Assembly: GCF_029269825.1 (NCBI RefSeq) | Contig: NZ_JARJHU010000002.1 | Location: 124,001-188,000, forward strand | Direction: 5' to 3' | DNA length: 64,000 nt | Source: Pedobacter sp. JY14-1 | Lineage (GTDB): Bacteria; Bacteroidota; Bacteroidia; Sphingobacteriales; Sphingobacteriaceae | Shown: positions 33,074-39,545 of the stretch, one piece after another | Position numbering within the stretch: position 1 is the stretch's first letter | How the letters are laid out: the number at the start of each line of letters is the position of its first letter | The notes under the pieces: generated by a model | Told to the model about the DNA's origin: nothing | Seen by the model: only the letters and a program-made list of their open reading frames with translations | Database searches by the model: none | Translations under genes and position numbers: made by a program

Positions 33074-33958
33074 ATGACTGAAATACAAAAGGTATTTGAA
33101 ATAGAGGGTATCCAGGCTCGGATTTTTACAATAAGGGGAAAGCAGGTGATGATGGATCGGGATCTGGCGGAGCTTTATGGTGTGGAGACGAGAGCTTTAA
33201 ATAAAGCCGTCGGCAGGAATTTGAACCGCTTTCCTGATCGTTTCAGATTTCAATTAACGTCGGATGAATTTAAAGGTTTGATGTTCCATTTTGGAACATC
33301 AAATAGAGGCGGTACTAGAAAAATGCCATTTGCTTTCACTGAACAGGGAGTGGCAATGCTATCCGCATTGTTGCGAAGTGAATTGGCAGTAAATGTTAGT
33401 ATTCAAATTATGGATGCGTTCGTGGAGATGCGCATGATGATTTCTCAAAATGCCCCAATTTTTCAAAAATTGGACTTTCTTGAACAGAAGCAAATGATAA
33501 TGGAGCGCAAGCAACTAAAGGCGGATGAGAACTTTGAAAAAATATTTGATGCATTGCAAAGTGTCAACTTAAAGCCCAAACAAGGGATTTTTTACGATGG
33601 ACAGGTTTTCGACGCTTATACATTTGTAGCTGATTTAATTCGTAGCGCAGAGAAATCAATCGTGCTGATCGACAATTATGTAGATGATACGGTATTAAGG
33701 ATGTTTGCAAAGCGTCGCAATGGTGTTTCGTTGTGTATATATACGAAGCGCGACAGTATTTTGGCTTTGGATCTTGCAAAATACAAGGCACAGTATGGAG
33801 CGATAGATGTAAAGGAGTTTAAGAACGCACATGACCGGTTGATTATTGATGGCAGGGAAGTTTATCATATTGGTGCTTCCTTAAAGGATCTGGGGAATAA
33901 GTGGTTTGGTTTTTCTAAAATGGAGATGTCTGCCGTAGATATTTTGAGAAGGTTGTAA
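33074..33958 (+). CDS. ORF6N-domain protein with PLD-like C-terminal domain
   Basis: Residues 1-100 match the phage-type ORF6N DNA-binding domain (IRGKQVMMDRDLAELYGVET, FTEQGVAMLSALLRSELA). A lysine/glutamate-rich coiled coil follows, then a C-terminal domain with the pattern of a single PLD-like half (SIVLIDNYVDDTVLRMFAKR, HDRLIIDGREVYHIGASLKD). The HxK lysine of active phospholipase-D nucleases is not present (HDRLIIDG), so catalysis is doubtful. Such proteins are frequent in Bacteroidota accessory regions; a role in phage or toxin-type regulation is inference. It is convergent with a Fic gene 28 bp away. Confidence 0.8.
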   Translation: MTEIQKVFEIEGIQARIFTIRGKQVMMDRDLAELYGVETRALNKAVGRNLNRFPDRFRFQLTSDEFKGLMFHFGTSNRGGTRKMPFAFTEQGVAMLSALLRSELAVNVSIQIMDAFVEMRMMISQNAPIFQKLDFLEQKQMIMERKQLKADENFEKIFDALQSVNLKPKQGIFYDGQVFDAYTFVADLIRSAEKSIVLIDNYVDDTVLRMFAKRRNGVSLCIYTKRDSILALDLAKYKAQYGAIDVKEFKNAHDRLIIDGREVYHIGASLKDLGNKWFGFSKMEMSAVDILRRL

Positions 33959-33986
33959 GGAGGTTGAAAGTAGACACCTGAAAGGG

Positions 33987-34961
33987 TCAGGATATATCCT
34001 TATAGCGATAAGTACTGGTATTTTTGTCGCCAGATCTTTCTACTATGCCCATTTCCACGGCGACACGCAAATCGCGACTGGCCGTTGCCATAGATAAGCT
34101 CTTGAAATGCTTCAGATAGTCTTTTCGTGTAAAAGTAATGGTACCGATAAATTCCCGGAACAACGAAATCCTGCTTTCCGGACCCGGATCAACAGCTGGT
34201 CGGTCAAGTAACTCTTCAAGCGCCTTTGAGATCGACTCCAGCATATAAGTGATAAACAAGGTGCTATGGCCTTGCTTATCTGACTTACTTAACGCTTCGT
34301 AATAACTGGCTTGTTCTGCCTTGATAATGCTTTCGATAGGCAGGTATTCAAATACCGGATAAGTTCTCATGAGCAAAATGGTTTGCCACAGCCGTCCCAT
34401 TCGTCCGTTCCCATCAGCGAACGGATGGATAAATTCAAATTCATAATGGAAAACGCAGGTCTTGATCAGGATAGGGTCCTTGTCATTTTTTACGTAATCC
34501 AGCAGGTCTTTGAGCAAATGGGGTACCATATTGCCGGGTGGAGCAAGATGGGTGACTTCTGATCCCTTGACAATTCCAACATTACCTTTCCGGAGTGATC
34601 CGGCTTCTTTGATAAGGCCTTGCATAATCGATTTGTGCGCATCTAGAAGGGATTTAAGCTGAAACGGTTTGAACTCGTGCAGTTTATTATAAGTAGCTAT
34701 GGCATTTTGTACCTCGAGAATATCCTTTTGCGGAGCCAGGATGCGCTTGTTATTGAGTAAAGCTGTAATCTGCTCTTCTGAAAGCGTATTGCCCTCAATT
34801 GCGAGGGTAGATTGGATGGTTTTAATCCTGTTGGCCTTTCTGAGTTCGGTCTGCGGCCTGTTCAGATGCAAGGCGTTAACTGCCCCGATCTGCTCTGAAA
34901 CCTTCGTTAGCCAGGATAAAATGTCTGAAGTGATCTGGTAAGGTGGCTTATTGTAGCTCAT
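33987..34961 (-). CDS. Fic-family protein (predicted AMP transferase)
   Basis: The Fic core is HPFADGNGRMGR with the catalytic His179. The N-terminal inhibitory motif is visible as T52-x3-E56-G57 in STLAIEGNTLSEEQ, so this is a class II Fic protein with self-inhibition. A C-terminal winged-helix-like region (TFTRKDYLKHFKSLSMATAS) may bind DNA. Fic enzymes transfer AMP to hydroxyl side chains of target proteins. The start lies 16 bp from a perfect 22-bp palindrome that is a likely autoregulatory operator. Confidence 0.9.
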   Translation of the reverse strand: MSYNKPPYQITSDILSWLTKVSEQIGAVNALHLNRPQTELRKANRIKTIQSTLAIEGNTLSEEQITALLNNKRILAPQKDILEVQNAIATYNKLHEFKPFQLKSLLDAHKSIMQGLIKEAGSLRKGNVGIVKGSEVTHLAPPGNMVPHLLKDLLDYVKNDKDPILIKTCVFHYEFEFIHPFADGNGRMGRLWQTILLMRTYPVFEYLPIESIIKAEQASYYEALSKSDKQGHSTLFITYMLESISKALEELLDRPAVDPGPESRISLFREFIGTITFTRKDYLKHFKSLSMATASRDLRVAVEMGIVERSGDKNTSTYRYKDIS

Positions 34962-34976
34962 GTTATAGTATCACAT

Positions 34977-34998
34977 GATAGTATCATATGATACTATC
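34977..34998. promoter_or_regulatory. perfect 22-bp palindrome upstream of the Fic gene
   Basis: The half-site is GATAGTATCAT; the other half is its exact inverse. A further imperfect half (ATAGTATCACATGAT) lies at its gene-proximal side. Position and symmetry suggest a dimeric repressor site, perhaps for the Fic protein's own C-terminal domain. Confidence 0.6.
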
Positions 34999-35057
34999 AA
35001 AGCTACTCAAAAAGCAGGTGAAAAAGTAATTTTACGGGTAGTTTCATTTTCTCGGGT

Positions 35058-35105
35058 GGACAGTGCTAATTGCGCTGTTCGGCTTATTAGTATCCTGTAC
35101 CTTTG
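35058..35105 (+). promoter_or_regulatory. hairpin and promoter box upstream of the 119-residue gene
   Basis: GGACAGTGC-TAATT-GCGCTGTTC (35058-35080) resembles the terminator at 32876. It is followed by TACCTTTG at 35098-35105, a good -7 box; the -33 element is weak. Confidence 0.4.
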
Positions 35106-35141
35106 TATTATTAATCTAAACGAGATTTAACGATCATCTAA

Positions 35142-35501
35142 ATGGAGAACAAGTGTGTAGAAGGGCAGGATAGCCTTTCGGTAAAAATTTACAGGAAAAA
35201 GAGTGGTGCCGGCAGTTTGCTCTTTAAAAGCCGGAGACGGGTGCAGCGGGTACACGTGCTGAATGCGAACCTGATCAAAAGTGCTTTACAGGCCTGGGCC
35301 GTGGAGTTACATGAGGTGAAGGTATTGCAGATGTGCGGACCGAGGCAACGGAACTGGGTGCTGGAATATGGCGCATGTCCTGTGCACCAGGCGAAGCTTT
35401 CTTTATGGGAGCTGAAAGCCGGAGGTGATGTGCTGCGGCGTTTCAAATGGACGGGTTCTGTGGAGGAGCTGCGTACCGGTACGCTCAATGCCTTTAAGTA
35501 G
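35142..35501 (+). CDS. hypothetical protein of the DUF6266 cassette
   Basis: A 119-residue basic protein starting MENKCVEGQDSLSVKIYRKK. It contains a cluster of basic residues (FKSRRRVQRVHV) and three cysteines but no signal peptide, membrane helix or known motif. It lies 60 bp before the DUF6266 gene on the same strand, so the four genes from 35142 to 37448 may form one unit. I do not recognise the family. Confidence 0.65.
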   Translation: MENKCVEGQDSLSVKIYRKKSGAGSLLFKSRRRVQRVHVLNANLIKSALQAWAVELHEVKVLQMCGPRQRNWVLEYGACPVHQAKLSLWELKAGGDVLRRFKWTGSVEELRTGTLNAFK

Positions 35502-35561
35502 GAAGTTTCTGCGTTGATGCAGGGGCGAAATATTAGTCAACCATCATAAAATTGAAGAACG

Positions 35562-36209
35562 ATGGGAAAATCATTAGGAGGCCCATTCTATCACTGGACT
35601 GGTAGAGTGGGGAACACTGTTGGCCGGGTGGTCAATGGAGTAAACGTGATCGCTATGGCTGCGGCCAGGGGTCACAGGGTGCCGAGTGAGGCACAGCTGC
35701 CGGTGCAGCTGAAAGTAAAATTGGTTTCGCAGTTTCTTTCCAGGGTTTCGCCCTTTATCCGGGTGGGGTTTGAGGATCATGCCCCGGGTATGAGTGCCTG
35801 GAATGCTGCGGTGCAGTATAACCTGGAAAATGCGGTGACGGGGGTATATCCTGCTTTGTCGATTGATTATCCGCAGGTGTTGTTCAGCAAGGGCAAGCTG
35901 GCGATGGCGGCTGGTCTGGCCTGGGCCACGACAGTGGATGCGCAGATTGACCTTTCCTGGCTGGCTTCGGTACCGGCTTATACGCCTGGTGCGGGTACGG
36001 ATAAGCTGGCGGTGCTGGTGTATAATCCGCTGGAGGTGAATCCGTTTTTGGTGTCGGTTGGGGATGCGGTGCGGTCGGATCTGTCTTTTGACATGCCGGT
36101 GCCTGCTACGTGGAGCGGCCAGACGGTGTATGTGTATGTGAGCTTTGTGTCTTCGGATGGGAGGGTTACGAGCACTACGCAGTTTGCCGGGGCTGTTGAA
36201 GTGCAGTAG
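35562..36209 (+). CDS. DUF6266-family protein, cassette copy
   Basis: The start MGKSLGGPFYHWTGRVGNTV and the core SIDYPQVLFSKGKLAMAAGL align by eye with the DUF6266 protein at 17142. It has 215 residues, no signal peptide and a C-terminal half of beta-type sequence (GQTVYVYVSFVSSDGRVTST) that could be an Ig-like or fibronectin-like domain. Function unknown. Downstream lie a holin-like membrane protein and a CHAP-like peptidase, which suggests an envelope- or lysis-related use, by inference only. Confidence 0.78.
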   Translation: MGKSLGGPFYHWTGRVGNTVGRVVNGVNVIAMAAARGHRVPSEAQLPVQLKVKLVSQFLSRVSPFIRVGFEDHAPGMSAWNAAVQYNLENAVTGVYPALSIDYPQVLFSKGKLAMAAGLAWATTVDAQIDLSWLASVPAYTPGAGTDKLAVLVYNPLEVNPFLVSVGDAVRSDLSFDMPVPATWSGQTVYVYVSFVSSDGRVTSTTQFAGAVEVQ

Positions 36210-36483
36210 GGGTTGAAAAGGGGGCGGCAGGTTTAATCGCCTGCCGTCATCTCGAGGGAACCGAGAGATCTCTTGTTCTGGTAGGGTTCAAGGGATCCCT
36301 CCTGCGTCGGGATGACGGGACTGGAGGGTAAGGGGTTGCTTTGTCATTCCGCCTCACAATGACGTGTTAAAAGCAATGACGGGCTTAAGCGCAGTGATGT
36401 GGTTGATGTCGTGATGTGGTTAATGCCATGATGTGGTTAATGCCATGATGTGTTTAAAATTTAAGATAATAAGATTAAAAGGT
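36210..36483. repeat. intergenic repeat cluster
   Basis: No gene is seen. A palindromic element lies at 36245-36317 (CGTCATCTCGAGGGAACCGA to GTCGGGATGACG), a short one at about 36342-36364 (GTCATTCCGCCTCACAATGA), and a 17-bp tandem repeat at 36395-36454 with the word TGATGTGGT starting at 36395, 36412 and 36429 and a variant at 36446. Confidence 0.75.
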
Positions 36484-36855
36484 ATGAAAGAATTAATAGA
36501 AAGGGCTTTCCTGAAGGGGAATGCTGAAGTTACTAAGAGAGTACTGTTTTTCGTTACGCTTGTGTTGCTGTGGCCGTTGTTGCAGCGGGTGGTGCAGGGT
36601 GTGGATGAGACGGCGGGTTATGTGGATCCGGGGATTTGGATGCTGGTGTTGCTTGCGCTGGTTTGTTACCTGGGTTTGGTGGGTTTATCGTTGTGGCTGG
36701 TGAGTGGGTTGATTCGTTTTTTGGGGTTGCCGGGTTTGGGCAGTATGGTTTCACGTTTTAAAAAGTTGGATGTATGCGTTCAGTTATGGTTTTATGTGGT
36801 TTGTTATGCGCTGTTGCTCTTGGCGGGGGTATTGGTGCTGATGGCGGTGTTGTAG
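36484..36855 (+). CDS. small membrane protein with three helices, holin-like
   Basis: From the ATG giving MKELIERAFLKGNAEVTKRV the protein has 123 residues and three hydrophobic segments (VLFFVTLVLLWPLLQRVV; IWMLVLLALVCYLGLVGLSL; LWFYVVCYALLLLAGVLVLM). An earlier in-frame ATG (36433) lies in the tandem-repeat region and is unlikely. Size, topology and position just before a peptidoglycan-peptidase-like gene resemble phage holins, but no family motif supports this. The last 82 bp overlap the following gene in another frame, and the gene is strongly G+T-rich on its coding strand. Confidence 0.6.
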   Translation: MKELIERAFLKGNAEVTKRVLFFVTLVLLWPLLQRVVQGVDETAGYVDPGIWMLVLLALVCYLGLVGLSLWLVSGLIRFLGLPGLGSMVSRFKKLDVCVQLWFYVVCYALLLLAGVLVLMAVL

Positions 36856-37448
36856 GAGATGGTTATGACAGGGTTATCAAAGCAGCGGAAAAGGACCTCG
36901 GGGTTCGGGAAGAAGGTGGTGAGAATTGTGGGCCGCGTATTGGGACTTATCTTAAGTACGTGGGTATCGGAACGCCTGCGCCGTGGTGTGCGGCGGCGGT
37001 GAGTATGTGGTTCAGGGATGCGGGGTTTCCCGCTCCCCGGACGGCCTGGAGCCCGGCGTTGTTTCCGAAGGAGAGGGTTGTGGGTTTGGGAGGGCTGAGC
37101 GGAGTGGGTGTGCGCGGTTCAAGAGATGTCTCGCAGGCTCGACATGACGGCAATAGGGTGAGTTTGAATGGTGGTGAAGGGGGAGGGCTGAGCGGAGTGG
37201 GTATGCGCGGTTCAAGGGATGTCTCGCAGGCTCGACATGACGTGAAAGGGCTGGTGTTTGGGATTTACTTTCCGAAGCTGGGCAGGATCGGGCATTGTGG
37301 CTTGGTGGAGGGGGTGCAGGGTGATTTTTGCCGGACGATTGAGGGGAATACTTCGGTGGCGGGTTCGCGGGAAGGTGATGGGGTGTATCGGCGGCTCAGG
37401 CACCGGCGGACGATTGCCAAGTTTAGTGATTGGGCCGGAGGTAAATGA
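36774..37448 (+). CDS. secreted CHAP/NlpC-P60-like peptidase with tandem repeat insertion
   Basis: A signal-like N-terminus (MRSVMVLCGLLCAVALGGGI) precedes a cysteine-peptidase domain with WCAAAVSMWFRDAGF (Cys in APWCAA) and, after an insertion, FGIYFPKLGRIGHCGLVEGV carrying the catalytic His. This is the pattern of TIGR02594/CHAP-like cell-wall peptidases seen in Bacteroidota mobile regions. Residues about 103-159 are not family sequence: they are two copies of a 31-residue unit (GLSGVGxRGSRDVSQARHD and neighbours) encoded by a 93-bp tandem duplication that contains palindromic repeats. All in-frame starts lie within the preceding gene, so an overlap of 60-82 bp is forced. Confidence 0.72.
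   Translation: MRSVMVLCGLLCAVALGGGIGADGGVVGDGYDRVIKAAEKDLGVREEGGENCGPRIGTYLKYVGIGTPAPWCAAAVSMWFRDAGFPAPRTAWSPALFPKERVVGLGGLSGVGVRGSRDVSQARHDGNRVSLNGGEGGGLSGVGMRGSRDVSQARHDVKGLVFGIYFPKLGRIGHCGLVEGVQGDFCRTIEGNTSVAGSREGDGVYRRLRHRRTIAKFSDWAGGK
37091..37242. repeat. 93-bp tandem duplication with palindromic elements in the CHAP-like gene
   Basis: AGGGCTGAGCGGAGTGGGT occurs at 37091 and again at 37184, 93 bp apart. Each copy is followed by the element TTCAAGrGATGTCTCGCAGG ... CATGACG (37118-37149 and 37211-37242), related to the elements at 31341 and 19645. 93 is divisible by three, so the frame is kept. Confidence 0.85.
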
Positions 37449-37528
37449 TCATTCTGGGCGGAGATGTAAATGATTATTCTGGGCCGGGAGGTAAATGATC
37501 ATTCCGGGCGGGGAGGTAAATGATCATT
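37437..37528. repeat. 25-bp tandem repeat, four copies
   Basis: GTAAATGAT starts at 37441, 37466, 37491 and 37516, exactly 25 bp apart. Three copies contain the palindrome AATGATCATT and the second has AATGATTATT. The array begins in the last codons of the CHAP-like gene and ends about 75 bp before the next start codon. Confidence 0.9.
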
Positions 37529-37602
37529 AAGATTGATACTAGGAACATCAGGAGTTTTGTCTTAACTTGCGGGAAGAACCAAATTCACTATCGCTCATCC
37601 GC

Positions 37603-38670
37603 ATGAAAAAATTAAGTATCCTGCTCTTGCTGTTCCTGTCTTATGCGGGAATTGCCCATGCCCAGACCTTTATCGTTAACGGAACCGTAAAAAATGCCAA
37701 AGGCGAACCGCTCCCGGCTGCGACCGTATTTATCGACGGATCGCAGAAGGGGGTGGTTACCAATGAAAAAGGTGAGTTTAATTTCGGGGCACTTGCTGCC
37801 GGTACCTACGATATTGTAGCAAACATGATCGGTTATTTACCCGCAAAACAGACTGCGGCAGTGAAGTCTGGTCCTGTAAGCCTGAACATCGTGATGAAGG
37901 AAAGGGTGATCATGCTGAATAATGTGCTGATCGGCAAGGATGATAAACGCAAGGAATTCATGAAGCTCTTTGTGAAATATTTTATGGGTGAATCGGAGAA
38001 TGCAAAGGCCTGTAAAATGCTGAACCCCGAAGTGATTGACTTTTCGACGGAAAAGACACTGGTAAAAGCAATGTCCAACGACTTCCTGGTGATCGAAAAC
38101 CCTAAGCTCGGCTACCGGATCAAATACCTGCTCCGCAATTTTCAGTATGATAAAAAGCTGGAAACCACTTTCTACGAAGGTGAATCTGTTTTTGAAAACC
38201 TGGCAGGGACGGGTGAACAGCAGCAGGCATGGGCGCTGAACCGCAAAAAAGCGTATGAGGGCTCGCTGATGCATTACCTCAGGGCTGCGTACCGCAACAC
38301 CTCCAGAAAGGAGGGCTTCCTGACCTACAGCATCACCAGTATCGGTTTTCCGATCGCGATAGACCCTAACCCGATCATTATGGAGCAGATCGTGCAGCAT
38401 ACGGACAGTAATTTTTTCGTATTCCGGTCCAAGCGGAGGTTGTATACGGTGTATGACCCTAAACAGGCCGCGAAGCAGTCGGATAAGCTGATTGAGGGAA
38501 GAACATTGATCGATGACCTGGGCAAGACCGGTTCTATCCTTCAACTGAATGCAGAGATAGATCAGCGTGGAAGCTATGCCCGGTATAAGGACATTCTCAT
38601 TCAGGGTTTCTGGGGCGCTAAGCGGATTGGCGACCAATTGCCGCTGGAGTATGATCCTGAGCGCAATTAA
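37603..38670 (+). CDS. secreted protein with carboxypeptidase-regulatory-like domain
   Basis: Starting at MKKLSILLLLFLSYAGIAHA (signal peptide), the protein has an N-terminal CarboxypepD_reg-like beta-sandwich (VNGTVKNAKGEPLPAATVFI to VSLNIVMKERVIMLNNVLIG) and about 240 further residues of the type found in many Bacteroidota envelope proteins that carry this domain. It lacks a TonB-dependent barrel. The TTG-started longer frame (37567) is rejected. Function unknown; surface or periplasmic location is expected. Its stop is 4 bp from that of the convergent methyltransferase. Confidence 0.8.
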   Translation: MKKLSILLLLFLSYAGIAHAQTFIVNGTVKNAKGEPLPAATVFIDGSQKGVVTNEKGEFNFGALAAGTYDIVANMIGYLPAKQTAAVKSGPVSLNIVMKERVIMLNNVLIGKDDKRKEFMKLFVKYFMGESENAKACKMLNPEVIDFSTEKTLVKAMSNDFLVIENPKLGYRIKYLLRNFQYDKKLETTFYEGESVFENLAGTGEQQQAWALNRKKAYEGSLMHYLRAAYRNTSRKEGFLTYSITSIGFPIAIDPNPIIMEQIVQHTDSNFFVFRSKRRLYTVYDPKQAAKQSDKLIEGRTLIDDLGKTGSILQLNAEIDQRGSYARYKDILIQGFWGAKRIGDQLPLEYDPERN

Positions 38671-38674
38671 GCGG

Positions 38675-39484
38675 TTACGGCTTTACCGCGGCTACCATCA
38701 TGTGCGGACTGAAGCACAGGAGGTCCTGGTCATTTTCCGTAAGGCCGACCAGTTCCAGCAGCCGCTGCCGCTTCTGCGGGTCTGCCCAGCTCTGGAAATA
38801 TTGCCCGTCCATCCAGACCATGCCTTCTACGGCATAGAGCTTCGCTGATGTAAACCCTGCCGCACAGGCTTCTTCCAGTAGTTCTGAAGGCCGATGGAAG
38901 TGGGCCGGTGCCAGCATACCGGGCATACCTGCGGGTGGCCGGTGCATACCGGTCTTCAGTTCTGCCTTACACATTTCATAAACTTGCGACATATGGATCA
39001 TTCCACCCTGCAGCGCCGCAATGGCAGAGGCCGCACGTGTGATCGCAAAACCAAGCAGGATCCCGCCTGGCTTCAGGATCCTGGCCGCTTCGGTAAGCGC
39101 GTTTATCCGTTCCTGACTTTCCAGGATATGGTATAAAGGACCGTGGAGCACTGCCAGATCTGTGGACGCGGTTTCCAGCGGAAGTTTCCGGGCTTCTCCT
39201 ATGACACACTGGAAAGCAGTTTTTTTCGCCTTTTGCCGCGCTTTTGCCACCAGTTTTTCTACCGGGTCTACCAGGGTGACCTGGTGGCCAAGTGCTGCCA
39301 TCCACTGTGCATAGTGGCCCGAACCGCCACCGATGTCGGCGACTTTGAGGTTACTGCCCCCGAGATGCCGGCCGATCAGTAATTTGTTTCTTTCAAACTC
39401 GAGCGGGCCCAGGCCAAACTTCAGCCGGGAATCTTCTGCGCTTTCGCTGTAAAAGTCAGCAATGGCGGGATCTATCAGGTTCAT
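38675..39484 (-). CDS. class I SAM-dependent methyltransferase
   Basis: The 269-residue protein carries motif I VADIGGGSGHYAQWMA, the acidic end of strand 2 in VTLVDPVEKL and motif IV-like STDLAVLHGPLYHI. It is a soluble Rossmann-fold methyltransferase; the substrate (small molecule or other) cannot be deduced. The gene is alone on its strand, convergent with the previous gene and divergent from the propeller histidine kinase with a 61-bp shared gap. Confidence 0.88.
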   Translation of the reverse strand: MNLIDPAIADFYSESAEDSRLKFGLGPLEFERNKLLIGRHLGGSNLKVADIGGGSGHYAQWMAALGHQVTLVDPVEKLVAKARQKAKKTAFQCVIGEARKLPLETASTDLAVLHGPLYHILESQERINALTEAARILKPGGILLGFAITRAASAIAALQGGMIHMSQVYEMCKAELKTGMHRPPAGMPGMLAPAHFHRPSELLEEACAAGFTSAKLYAVEGMVWMDGQYFQSWADPQKRQRLLELVGLTENDQDLLCFSPHMMVAAVKP

Positions 39485-39545
39485 AGGCCAAAGTTATGAA
39501 AATCCATGCTTATAACGGATTTATGGCTTATCTTCGTGGAATCTG

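Noticed and set aside
35142..37448. Complete prophage
   Set aside because: Only a lysis-like pair and unknown proteins are present; no capsid, tail, terminase or integrase gene is seen.
37437..37528. CRISPR array
   Set aside because: The repeats are contiguous 25-bp tandem copies without unique spacers, and no cas gene is near.
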